64,000 nt of DNA from Pasteurella multocida subsp. multocida OH4807 (lineage in GTDB: Bacteria; Pseudomonadota; Gammaproteobacteria; Enterobacterales; Pasteurellaceae): the NCBI GenBank assembly GCA_000973525.1, contig CP004391.1, positions 248,001 to 312,000 on the forward strand, written 5' to 3'. A model generated the notes under the pieces. That model was not told where the DNA came from. It saw only the letters and a program-made list of their open reading frames with translations, and ran no database searches. The position numbers were made by a program, and so were the translations under genes. Positions 29,557 to 38,783 of this stretch are shown here, piece by piece. Numbering within the stretch: the first letter of the stretch is position 1; each line of letters begins with the position of its first letter.

Positions 29557-29576
29557 ATTATACACTTAAGGCAGGA

Positions 29577-32500
29577 TTACCATTGGTAACCGATACTACC
29601 ACCGAGGTTCACATCACCACGGGTATTCACACCACCACCAAGTTTAATTGAGATCTTGTTATTATCAGAGTTTCTTGCATAACCCACTGCTACAGCAGAT
29701 TCACTCTTATAATGACCCACACCTAATGACACGATGCTCTTACCGGCTTCATTTGGACGTTGTAAGAAGGCAACTGCTGTTGCTCCAGCTACACCCGCAC
29801 GAAGATCTTTGTCAACTTTGTTGAGCTGATTACCCAGTTTGTTAATCGCCATCGTGTTGTTGTCCACTTGTTGTTGAACACGATACAACTGGCTACCATT
29901 TACGGCTTGTTTACTTGTTGCGCTTACTTGACCATCAGCCACACCGTCAACTACGTTGTTACCCATGTTAATTGTCGCGCCTTTTTCAACCAAGAATTTT
30001 TCCTTAACCGTTACGCCTTTCACATTGATGTTATCGTTCAGTTTCACACGAATCGTGCTATCTGCCACCTCTGTTGTGATATTTGTATCATCACCTTTAA
30101 TCTCAACTTTTGAGCCGAGTTTGGCGTTATGATCCGTACCACTATCAGCACCAAAGATTAAACCATCATTCATTGTAGCAAGTTGTTCTTCTTTGCCATC
30201 TGGTTTTTTATAGACAATACGTGTTTTGCTATTGCCATCTTTACCATCATTTTCAAACAAGCCCTTCTCGCCGTCTTTTACACTGATTGTCGCATTGGCA
30301 TTTTTGCCATCTGCACCCGCTGGACCAGTTAGCCCGATTGTACCGATACCATCTTTACCACTGATAGCAACCGCATCTTTACCATCTTTACCGACGATAC
30401 TGATACCATCTTTACCATCTGCACCATCTTTCGCACTAATGACAACCGCACCTTCAGCTGGTACGCCATCTTTACCTTTCTCACCAACAACAACCGCTTC
30501 TTTCACATTAATGTTGTCAGATAAACCAAAGGTGACATTGTGTTTGTCGTCTTTAGCTGTTTTGGTCAGAACGATGTTACCATCCGTATTGTTTAAATCC
30601 ACAATATGTTTTGGTTTCACATTCGATGAATCTTCACCATTTGCAGTTAAATGCCAACCTGCTTCAGCAATCTCTTTCACAACATGTAATTGACCACCAT
30701 TTACAGCATCTTTGCTAGAAGGTGAGATATCGCCATCAGCAACATTTGTCACTTTCTTACCACCTGCACTGATACCCTCAGTCGTGATGTTAATGTCACC
30801 TACTTTAACAGAGTTGAAATCCACATCATTTTCTGTGGCGACAGTATAGGTTGTACTACCATCTGTATTCGTTGTAGGTGTCACAGTAATGTTTTTACCT
30901 TGTGCGACTTTAGTCGTTGCTTTTGCAATACCTTTTTCTAACTGGCTGACATTGACAGCATCACTTGGATCCGTACCATCTTTGACATTGGTAATACGAC
31001 CATCTTGATTGAAGGTAACACCTGGGTTACCGTCTTTATTCTTGATGGTTAAGCCCGTTGTGTTTCCATCTTTATCTGTCACTGCAGCAAGAGACATCCC
31101 TCCTTTGCCATTTTTCTCGAATTTAATCGCAACATCTTGCTCGTCTTTACCATTGAGGACTAGACCAGAGAACGTTGGACGTTCTTTCATCACGATTTCT
31201 AAACCAGTCCCTTCAGCATTGGTTTTCACCCCTAAATTGCCAGAAGACACTTTCGTATTGTCTGCAACTGTTTTAGCATCTAATCCACCTTTAATACCTA
31301 AGGTTTCATTCAATTTACGGATAACTTCTTTACCATCATTACCCACGAACTTCATGCCATCATTTAAGGTAGCAACTTCTTCTTCGATAGGTTTACCCGT
31401 CGCGTCTTGAATCGGATTACCGTCTTTGTCTTTTAAGGTATAGACAATACGTGTTTTGGTTGTACCGTCTGCACCGTTTGTGCCATCAACGCCGGCTTTG
31501 CCGTCTTTCACGCTAATATCGGTTGATACTGATTTTCCATCAGCACCTTTCGGACCAGTTAAACCAATTGAACCATCTTTACCGTTTAAGACAACGCTTG
31601 CACCATCTTTACCCGCTACACCAAGCTTACCATCCACTCCATCAGCTCCAGCTTTACCTAATGAGATTTCATCCGCGAGGCTGACTTCTAATGCTTTACC
31701 ACCAGTCACATCAATAACTTTCGTATTGATATTTTTATCGCCAGTAATTTGCGCAGTAGTGCCTAAATCTTGTTTAAACTCAACGCCAGCTTTATCTTTC
31801 AAGCCAAAGCCACCGTTTGTCGCAGAAGTAATATCAGTAATCGCATTTTTTAAATCACCAACATTCACACCATTTTTCAGTACATCACCGTCTGCTTCTT
31901 TTAACTTAACTGTATTACCCTTATTGTCTTTTAGACCTGTGTCTACATTAACAATTTGGTTACCACCGTTATCTAAACCGTTTTCGGTTACTTTAACTGT
32001 TTTATCACCTTGCGTGATAGTTAAGCCATCTTTATTAATGACCGCACCATCTTTTGGATCGCCTGTAGGATTACCAAATGTTGCACTGTCCAATCCAGCT
32101 AAGGCTTTGGCTAACGCGATAGTAATGGTATTACCATTGATTTGTGTCATAATATTTTGACCCATATCAAAGTTTGCCCAAACAGTATTGGCTACCGCCC
32201 CTTTTACATCAACACGTGTGTTAAGTTTGGCATCATGTACCTCGCCAGCATTCGCACCGAATTTTAAACCATCGTTTAAGGTTGCTAGCTCTTCAGTAAC
32301 TTTACCTGTTGGAGTAGTAATCTCATAAGTAATACGTGTTTTCTTATTTTGATTTGGTTTATTCGGATCATCAGATGTTTCTGCTAAACCGGCTGCACCT
32401 TCTGCAACTTTGATTTTCGCTGTTGGTGCATCAGAACCTGCTTGTGCTGGCTCACCTGTTAACGAAATAGCACCTTCACCACCATCAACAACAACACGAT

Positions 32501-35500
32501 CCACACCTTTATTATCTTTCAAGGTAACTTTACCCGCTTCGCCTGTAGTTGCCGCGCCTTCTGGACCTTTTCCTAACGTCAATTGATTTGCTAAGCTCAC
32601 TTCTAAGGCTTTAGATTTTACGTTTGTTTTAGGATCAGTAAAGTCAACTACTTTTGTATTAACATTCGCATCACCAATTACTGCTGCCGTTTCACCAAGG
32701 TTTTGTTTAAAAATATTACCTGCTTTATCTTTTAAACCAAATCCACCCGTAGCATTTGGTGCGCCTTGATCATCATTACCCTTAAAGATATTTCTTAAAT
32801 CATTAACGTTGACGCCATTTGTACCCACGGCATTAGCAAGATCCGTTGCAGTACCATCATCTTTTGTTAAACCGCTCGCCACATTTTTAATTTGGTTACC
32901 ACCGTTATCTAACCCATCTTGCGTTAGCTTAACGGTTTTGTCCCCTTCAGTAATGATTAAACCATCTTTATCAATCACAGCACCATCTTTTGGATCACCA
33001 GTAGGATTACCAAATGTTGTGCTGGTTAAACCTGATAGGGCTTTGGCTAATGCGACTGTAATAGTGCTACCGTTGATTTGTGTCATGATATTATGACCCG
33101 CATCAAAACCATCCCAGGTTTTGTTCGCCTCAGCGCCTTTTACATCAACTTGAGTATTTAACTTCGCTTTCAGCGTATTGCCTGTATTCGCACCAAATCT
33201 TAAACCATCATTTAATGTCGCGACTTCTTCCACATCAGCGACACCAGGAATGCCATAAGTAATACGCGTTTTCATCTTAGTCAGATCGTTACCAGCTGGC
33301 TCATTTTCTACATCAGCCTTGCCTCTTTGAACTTTAATTTCTGCAGTTACCGCATCTGCGCCTGCTGCAGTACCTGGTACAGTTGGATCAGGTTTATCAC
33401 TTGTTAAAGTCAATGAACCTTTAGCACCATCAAGCACTGCGCGATCAGTCCCTTTGTCATCTTTCAATGTCAATTTACCAGCTTCGCCAGCTGTTGTGTC
33501 TTTTGGTTCTGTGCCTAATGTAATGTTATTCGCTAAGCTAATTTCTAAAGAATCTGCTTTATCTGCATTATCTTTTAAAATCTTAGTGTTAACATTTTTA
33601 TCACCAGTCACCTTAATAGTTTGACCAATAGGTTTCTTGATAGTACCACCTGATTCAGCTTCTAACCCAAAACCATCTTCTCTAAGTTTATTTAACTGTT
33701 TAACATTAACCGCATCTGTTTCTGCTTCACCTTCAGCTACATGGGTAATTTTATTACCACCATTGTTTAATCCAGCATCAGTTAAGCTCACATTTGGTTT
33801 GTTATTATTAATCACTGTGATCCCATCTTTATTGATGACAGTCTTATCACCATCTGCACCAAACGTTGCTTGAGTTAAATTCGTTAGGTTTTTAGCTAGT
33901 CTAACTTCTAAAGTATTCGTGCCATTAGAAATCACACCAATATTCTTATCTGCAGTCGTTGTCAGATTCGTATCTACAGTTTCACCACCAATAATTTTAA
34001 CGCCTTGATTTGAACTACGTGAGATAACCAACGCATCGCCATTTGGCTTACCTTCATCAACATTCGTTAATGTAGAGTTATCACCCGCAAAACGTAATGG
34101 ACGTGTTAAGGCAAATAATTGGCTACCATTGATCGCATCAGTACTATGCTCAGTCACTAAACCTGCCGCTACATTTTGTACACGACGTTCTTTATTAACA
34201 TCGCCTACAGTCACTACACCAGCAGGTGCTGTACTACCCGCGAAATTATATCCAGATTTATTTGAACCATCTGCAAGCGTTGCATAAGCTTCGTTTCCAG
34301 CAGTTGAATTACCTTTTACAACATATGCTGAATTTGAACCTAAATAAACGGAGTTAGCTAATGTTGCATTAACGTTATTACCTAATACAAAGAAACCTGT
34401 TCCACTCGTATTCAATGTATTGCTTGCACCAATTACAGAAGAATTGGTGATTTCTAACTCTAATTTAGAATCTGGATCATCAATGTCCGCGATCTTGTTA
34501 TCGTGACCATACACAAATAACCCTGTCAAATCTTTAGCGATTTTTTTATTGCTACTAATTCGGTTTTTATAACCCGTCACATAAATATCTTTGAGGTTAT
34601 TTTTTGGTGGAACGGCATCTAAGTTCGTCGGTGATGGTTCAACAATAATATCGCCAACCGCGTTCTCATTACCCATCACTCTTGCATTTTCTAAAATATT
34701 GACAATGTTTTTATTACCAAAAATACCACTTTCATTAGCCGTCACCGCACCATTAGTATTACCTAATGAATAAGTCCCTGTACCCGAAACAACAGTTTTA
34801 ATTTTCTTCGCTGCTGTCGTTGCTTCTTCAGTACCTGCGTAACCAATACTACCTGAATTGTTACCTGTTACAGTTTGATGTGTACCAAATGCGATAGCAT
34901 TGACTCCTTCAGCACGCGCTTTAGTACCAAATGCATTTGAAGACTCAGCACCAGATACAGCCTGACTACCCATTGCATTACCTTTTACTGAGTTAGCAAG
35001 AGCACGATCACCAATCGCATTCGCTTTTTCAGCTGATGAAACAGCTCTATATCCCATTGCAATCGCTCTATCGACATTGCCTTTTCCAGTAATTTTGTTA
35101 GACGTTGAAGCTAAGCTACCAATTGCAATAGAATTATTTCCTTCTACCGATGCTCCTGCACCAATTGCAAGACCATACTTATGATTTTGAAGGGTATCAT
35201 TAACTGTAGTTCTAGCTTCGCGTTTCTCTCCATCATCTAGATCATTACTACCAATATACTTAGTACCGATTGAAATTGACCCCTCGCCATAACCTGTCGT
35301 GTGATTACCAATTGCCATACTACGATCTGAATTTGCCAATACATCAAAACCAATCGCTAATGCCATCTCACCAAGAGCACTATTGTTATGGTAATTACCT
35401 CTTCCTATACCTTTATCATTTGCAGAAAAATAGTGTAATTTAGATGCATCTACATAATCTTTAACTTGTTTATAGTTTACTGCATCAGTATCTTTTTCAG

Positions 35501-37685
35501 CATTCGCTACATTGGCAATACGTGTATTCTCTTTTAGTGTAATACTCGCAGCTGCACCAGCTGTCGTTTGAGTAGCTGCATCATATGTAATTCCTGTTGC
35601 TGGCGTACTTGGTTGAATTGCATCAAATTGCTTTTGCAATTTCTCTGCAACATCTAAAGACGCTCTTTTAAGCTGTGCAACAGTAACTGCATCGTGATCT
35701 TCTGCACCATCTGCAACATTTACAATACGACGTAATAACGTATTATTACCAACAGACACAACTGAACTCGACTCTGTCCCCGTAATATATCCTTTTTGTT
35801 TATTCGTCATCGCAACAGAACTTGCACCTAACGCGACATTATTAGCATCTGATTGTGCACCGAAACCAACTGCAACCCCTTGATCCCCAGTAACTTTAGC
35901 TACATGACCGATCGCTAAGGCTTTATTACCCTCTGCGGTTGCTTTATAACCAACTGCGGTTGCATCACTCAATGCCTTTGTAAAGCCACCCACCGCTGTT
36001 GAGCCTTGAATTGCACTCGCTGTATCAAATTTATTTGCATAACCACCGATAGAAACGTTATATGCTACAGTTTCAACATTATTTGTAAGGTTTTGACCAG
36101 CTTCTTGACCTAAAGCAACGTTTCCTTTACCAACAACACCCACACCAGCATTAGCACCAATTCCAATATTATATTGACCAGATACATTCATACCTGCATT
36201 TTCACCAATGTTAATATGAGAATGCTTAGTCAACGCTTCGTCTGTTGCTTGGTTCAAACCTGCATTAATACCAATAGAAATTGTTTTTGATGGTAATGCT
36301 TTTGCACCATGACCTAATGCAATTGTGCTACCTTGTTGCGCTTTACTATCTGTCCCCAATGCAATAGAGTTTGCAGACATAGTCTCTGCATTTAAACCTG
36401 CCGCAAACGATGCCTCACCGTCAGCTTTCGCAGATTTACCAAGAGCCACCGTATTTTTCGCTAATGCTTTGGATTCATGACCAAGTGCAAGTGCAGAATC
36501 GGCTTTAGCATGCACTTTCGCTTTATGACCAAGCGCAACTGCATCGCTACTTGCGACTGTTTTAGCTTCTGTACCAATAGCAACACTATCAGATGTGAAA
36601 GCACTGTCTGCATCATTATTATAAGTTGTGGCACCTTTACCTAGAGCAATATTAGAATTACCACGAGCACGAGCTTTATCACCGATTGCAATAGAGCTTT
36701 TACCATCGCCTACTACATATTTATCGATTCCATCATAAACCAGCTCTGCACCGTCTGCTGCACTACGAGAACCCGCCCCCGCACCACTACCAATAGCGAT
36801 ACCATTTAATGCATCTTCTGTTACAATTGCAGATTCCCCTAAAGCCACACCATCCGCAGCTCTAGTTTTTGCTTTCATACCAATTGCAACAGATTTGCTA
36901 CTACTTGCTTTGGCGTTTGGACCAATTGCAATCGCATTTTCTCCATTAGCTTCTGCATCAGCTAACGTTGATTTCGCTCTAAAATATTTAATACCAGAAT
37001 ATTCTGTACCTGTTGCTAAACCTAGCTTATCGACTAATTTCTTTAACTCATCGAAATTACTCTTATCAGCTTTACTCGTTTTTAACCCCTCAACAGTTCC
37101 CGTTAAAGTATCTAGCTCAGATTTTTCTGCTTTAGTTGTTTTTAATCCATTAACTGTTCCTGATAATGTATCCAGATCAGATTGGTTTGCTTTACTTGTT
37201 TTTAATCCATCAACGGTTCCCGATAATTTATCTAGCTCAGATTTTTCTGCTTTACTCGTTTTTAATCCATCAACAGTTCCCGATAATGTATTCAAATCAG
37301 ATTGTTCTGCTTTTTGAGCAATGTTTGTTTCTAGTTTTGTAATTTGATCATTAGTCGCAACAGCTTTTCCATTAACAGTTAACGAATTTGCAACCACTGT
37401 GCTATTAAATGTGGCTTCACCAGTAAATGTCGATGTTCCTGTTACATTTAATGTGTTAGCAGTAACATCCTGTGCCATAACTTGAGTGGGTAAGAATGTC
37501 ATAAGCGATGCCAGCGCGAGTGCACTGACTTTGAATGTAGCTGGAAGGCTAGCACTCACTTGAGATTGTTGGCTAGAAGGTATAACGCTAACTGACTTTA
37601 CTTTACCTTTCGAAGTTGCTAACTCCGATACAGCAATAAAAGTATTTGTTACATGACTCCATATAACTCGATAGACCTTATTCAT
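29577..37685 (-). CDS. hsf: Giant trimeric autotransporter adhesin (Hsf/YadA-like)
   Basis: Type Vc secreted adhesin of 2702 residues. The N-terminus MNKVYRVIWSHVTNTFIAVSELA is the extended signal region, with cleavage probably after VMA at residue 71. Four 20-residue coiled-coil repeats follow (about 122-205; SGTVDGLKTSKAEKS type). YadA-type head repeats (AIGxxAxA) occupy about 230-650 and again 760-1120. From about 1200 to 2575 a stalk repeats a large unit with TRITY/TRIVY, ATLNDGLKFGAN and KLNTxVDVKGA; two units are in exact 936-base register. Collagen-like GKDG/GPAGADG segments occur near 1980-2200 and 2400-2500. The C-terminal 90 residues form the YadA anchor, ending in GYQW. AAAGGGG precedes the ATG. 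Frame is intact, so it is probably expressed. The symbol hsf is by analogy. Confidence 0.95.
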   Translation of the reverse strand: MNKVYRVIWSHVTNTFIAVSELATSKGKVKSVSVIPSSQQSQVSASLPATFKVSALALASLMTFLPTQVMAQDVTANTLNVTGTSTFTGEATFNSTVVANSLTVNGKAVATNDQITKLETNIAQKAEQSDLNTLSGTVDGLKTSKAEKSELDKLSGTVDGLKTSKANQSDLDTLSGTVNGLKTTKAEKSELDTLTGTVEGLKTSKADKSNFDELKKLVDKLGLATGTEYSGIKYFRAKSTLADAEANGENAIAIGPNAKASSSKSVAIGMKAKTRAADGVALGESAIVTEDALNGIAIGSGAGAGSRSAADGAELVYDGIDKYVVGDGKSSIAIGDKARARGNSNIALGKGATTYNNDADSAFTSDSVAIGTEAKTVASSDAVALGHKAKVHAKADSALALGHESKALAKNTVALGKSAKADGEASFAAGLNAETMSANSIALGTDSKAQQGSTIALGHGAKALPSKTISIGINAGLNQATDEALTKHSHINIGENAGMNVSGQYNIGIGANAGVGVVGKGNVALGQEAGQNLTNNVETVAYNVSIGGYANKFDTASAIQGSTAVGGFTKALSDATAVGYKATAEGNKALAIGHVAKVTGDQGVAVGFGAQSDANNVALGASSVAMTNKQKGYITGTESSSVVSVGNNTLLRRIVNVADGAEDHDAVTVAQLKRASLDVAEKLQKQFDAIQPSTPATGITYDAATQTTAGAAASITLKENTRIANVANAEKDTDAVNYKQVKDYVDASKLHYFSANDKGIGRGNYHNNSALGEMALAIGFDVLANSDRSMAIGNHTTGYGEGSISIGTKYIGSNDLDDGEKREARTTVNDTLQNHKYGLAIGAGASVEGNNSIAIGSLASTSNKITGKGNVDRAIAMGYRAVSSAEKANAIGDRALANSVKGNAMGSQAVSGAESSNAFGTKARAEGVNAIAFGTHQTVTGNNSGSIGYAGTEEATTAAKKIKTVVSGTGTYSLGNTNGAVTANESGIFGNKNIVNILENARVMGNENAVGDIIVEPSPTNLDAVPPKNNLKDIYVTGYKNRISSNKKIAKDLTGLFVYGHDNKIADIDDPDSKLELEITNSSVIGASNTLNTSGTGFFVLGNNVNATLANSVYLGSNSAYVVKGNSTAGNEAYATLADGSNKSGYNFAGSTAPAGVVTVGDVNKERRVQNVAAGLVTEHSTDAINGSQLFALTRPLRFAGDNSTLTNVDEGKPNGDALVISRSSNQGVKIIGGETVDTNLTTTADKNIGVISNGTNTLEVRLAKNLTNLTQATFGADGDKTVINKDGITVINNNKPNVSLTDAGLNNGGNKITHVAEGEAETDAVNVKQLNKLREDGFGLEAESGGTIKKPIGQTIKVTGDKNVNTKILKDNADKADSLEISLANNITLGTEPKDTTAGEAGKLTLKDDKGTDRAVLDGAKGSLTLTSDKPDPTVPGTAAGADAVTAEIKVQRGKADVENEPAGNDLTKMKTRITYGIPGVADVEEVATLNDGLRFGANTGNTLKAKLNTQVDVKGAEANKTWDGFDAGHNIMTQINGSTITVALAKALSGLTSTTFGNPTGDPKDGAVIDKDGLIITEGDKTVKLTQDGLDNGGNQIKNVASGLTKDDGTATDLANAVGTNGVNVNDLRNIFKGNDDQGAPNATGGFGLKDKAGNIFKQNLGETAAVIGDANVNTKVVDFTDPKTNVKSKALEVSLANQLTLGKGPEGAATTGEAGKVTLKDNKGVDRVVVDGGEGAISLTGEPAQAGSDAPTAKIKVAEGAAGLAETSDDPNKPNQNKKTRITYEITTPTGKVTEELATLNDGLKFGANAGEVHDAKLNTRVDVKGAVANTVWANFDMGQNIMTQINGNTITIALAKALAGLDSATFGNPTGDPKDGAVINKDGLTITQGDKTVKVTENGLDNGGNQIVNVDTGLKDNKGNTVKLKEADGDVLKNGVNVGDLKNAITDITSATNGGFGLKDKAGVEFKQDLGTTAQITGDKNINTKVIDVTGGKALEVSLADEISLGKAGADGVDGKLGVAGKDGASVVLNGKDGSIGLTGPKGADGKSVSTDISVKDGKAGVDGTNGADGTTKTRIVYTLKDKDGNPIQDATGKPIEEEVATLNDGMKFVGNDGKEVIRKLNETLGIKGGLDAKTVADNTKVSSGNLGVKTNAEGTGLEIVMKERPTFSGLVLNGKDEQDVAIKFEKNGKGGMSLAAVTDKDGNTTGLTIKNKDGNPGVTFNQDGRITNVKDGTDPSDAVNVSQLEKGIAKATTKVAQGKNITVTPTTNTDGSTTYTVATENDVDFNSVKVGDINITTEGISAGGKKVTNVADGDISPSSKDAVNGGQLHVVKEIAEAGWHLTANGEDSSNVKPKHIVDLNNTDGNIVLTKTAKDDKHNVTFGLSDNINVKEAVVVGEKGKDGVPAEGAVVISAKDGADGKDGISIVGKDGKDAVAISGKDGIGTIGLTGPAGADGKNANATISVKDGEKGLFENDGKDGNSKTRIVYKKPDGKEEQLATMNDGLIFGADSGTDHNAKLGSKVEIKGDDTNITTEVADSTIRVKLNDNINVKGVTVKEKFLVEKGATINMGNNVVDGVADGQVSATSKQAVNGSQLYRVQQQVDNNTMAINKLGNQLNKVDKDLRAGVAGATAVAFLQRPNEAGKSIVSLGVGHYKSESAVAVGYARNSDNNKISIKLGGGVNTRGDVNLGGSIGYQW
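31930..33430 (-). repeat. 936-base in-frame direct repeat in the adhesin stalk
   Basis: Two neighbouring stalk units are displaced by exactly 936 bases (312 codons). The GTAGGA of the block encoding GNPTGDPKDGAVI lies at 32065 and 33001, and AAACC of the block encoding LNDGL lies at 32266 and 33202. The copies are diverged but clearly homologous along most of the unit. Related but more divergent units lie near 31280-31590 and 30080-30350. This is a recent-looking internal duplication that keeps the frame. Confidence 0.85.
37075..37317 (-). repeat. Four 60-base tandem repeats encoding coiled coil
   Basis: A 60-base unit (20 codons) is repeated four times with 75-90 percent apparent identity by eye. 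It encodes variants of SGTVDGLKTSKAEKSELDKL just after the adhesin signal region. The 20-residue period suits a stalk-like coiled coil (hydrophobic Leu/Val at regular places). Copy number could change by slippage or recombination without a frameshift. Confidence 0.9.
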
Positions 37686-38040
37686 AGATGCCCCTTTAGG
37701 TAGAAAAATAGTATAGGTAGATAGTCGATTTAAAGTGACAACTACTAGTCAAAACATTAAATCAGTAGGATACAAATTAAACATTACGCATTTGTACGAT
37801 TCTAAATCACTTACTATTGGAACATTTATTATTAGGCAAGTAAATTGATCGGATGTTATGCAAAACTAGAATATCTAATAACCAATTGAAATATAAAGAA
37901 AAAGCACAATGTAAAGTTGAGTAATATCCGATATTACTAAAACTTACACAAAAAACATAATTTACATTTCCTTACTTTATCCTTATTTATCAAATTGTTA
38001 GCAAATTTACATTACAAAAAGAGAGGAATAAATGCTAATA

Positions 38041-38080
38041 AAAAAAGCGTGATTTTTATCACAAAAATCACGCTTTTTTA
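38041..38080. terminator. Strong terminator between greA and the adhesin gene
   Basis: Long perfect stem AAAAAAGCGTGATTTTT/AAAAATCACGCTTTTTT with loop ATCAC. It lies after greA on the minus strand and before the adhesin promoter region, so the adhesin must be transcribed from its own promoter. Confidence 0.92.
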
Positions 38081-38087
38081 TCTCATT

Positions 38088-38120
38088 TTACTTGGTAAAA
38101 CCAGAAACCCAATCAGGCAT
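38088..38120 (-). CDS. Possible 10-codon ORF after greA
   Basis: An ATG 18 bases after the greA stop, preceded by the good ribosome site TAAAGGAAAAAG, opens a 10-codon frame MPDWVSGFTK followed by TAA, 8 bases before the terminator hairpin. Nothing identifies a function. It may be a small protein, a translated leader-like element affecting the terminator, or chance. Confidence 0.3.
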   Translation of the reverse strand: MPDWVSGFTK

Positions 38121-38138
38121 CTTTTTCCTTTACATTTC

Positions 38139-38615
38139 TTAACGATATTCGACTTCAATAATCTCAAACTCTACTTTTCCACCAGGTGTTTGAATAGCTA
38201 CTACATCATCAACTTCTTTTCCAACTAACCCTCTTGCAATCGGTGAATTAACTGAGATTAATCCTTCTTTGATATTCGCTTCATCATCTCCCACGATTTG
38301 ATAACGCACTTCTTCTTCCGTGTCGACATTAAATAAGATCACGGTTGCGCCAAAAATCACTTTGCCATTGTTAGGAATTTTGGTGACATCGATAATTTGG
38401 CTATTGGATAATTTTGCTTCAATTTCTTGAATACGCCCTTCACAGAACCCTTGTTGTTCACGTGCCGCGTGATATTCTGCATTTTCTTTGAGATCACCAT
38501 GCTCACGAGCTTCGGCAATGGCTTTAATAATTTCTGGCCGACGCGTATTCTTTAAGAAATCAAGTTCTTGCCTTAATTGCTCAGCACCACGTACCGTCAT
38601 TGGAATGTGTTTCAT
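38139..38615 (-). CDS. greA: Transcription elongation factor GreA
   Basis: Rescues backtracked RNA polymerase by stimulating transcript cleavage. The 158 residues equal the E. coli length. The N-terminal coiled coil carries the acidic tip in [14 protein letters not shown] (about 37-50), with Asp and Glu needed for cleavage, and the C-terminal FKBP-like domain holds [14 protein letters not shown] (about 124-137). It diverges from dacB, as in many gammaproteobacteria. Confidence 0.97.
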   Translation of the reverse strand: MKHIPMTVRGAEQLRQELDFLKNTRRPEIIKAIAEAREHGDLKENAEYHAAREQQGFCEGRIQEIEAKLSNSQIIDVTKIPNNGKVIFGATVILFNVDTEEEVRYQIVGDDEANIKEGLISVNSPIARGLVGKEVDDVVAIQTPGGKVEFEIIEVEYR

Positions 38616-38783
38616 AATCTGTTTTTCTTCCTTTTAGATAAAAACAAAACCACAACATTGTTGTTCACAATGCTGTAGTTTAAGTAAAAATGATTGATTA
38701 CGAGAAAAGGATTGATTTACTCTCGACGATTCAAATACTATTATTGTTCGTCTACACAAAAATAGCAACTACTCGAGTCAATT

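Larger units (their letters stand above)
37686..38138. other. Adhesin upstream region and greA 3' region
   Basis: About 450 AT-rich bases between the adhesin start and the greA stop. The part at 37686-38040 should hold the adhesin promoter; I see AAAGGGG as its ribosome site but no promoter hexamers I trust and no long homopolymer or short-repeat tract. The rest holds the greA terminator and a 10-codon ORF, listed separately. Confidence 0.6.

Noticed and set aside
30226..36000. Several long open frames on the plus strand inside the adhesin gene (for example 30226-30693, 31456-32160, 31009-31410)
   Set aside because: They are Pro/Ser/Leu-rich antisense readings of the repetitive Gly/Asp/Lys-rich adhesin codons, with no ribosome sites and no recognisable domains.
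37075..37317. Regular 60-base periodicity that could suggest a CRISPR array
   Set aside because: The repeats are contiguous, diverged, in frame and encode a coiled coil; there are no unique spacers and no cas genes.
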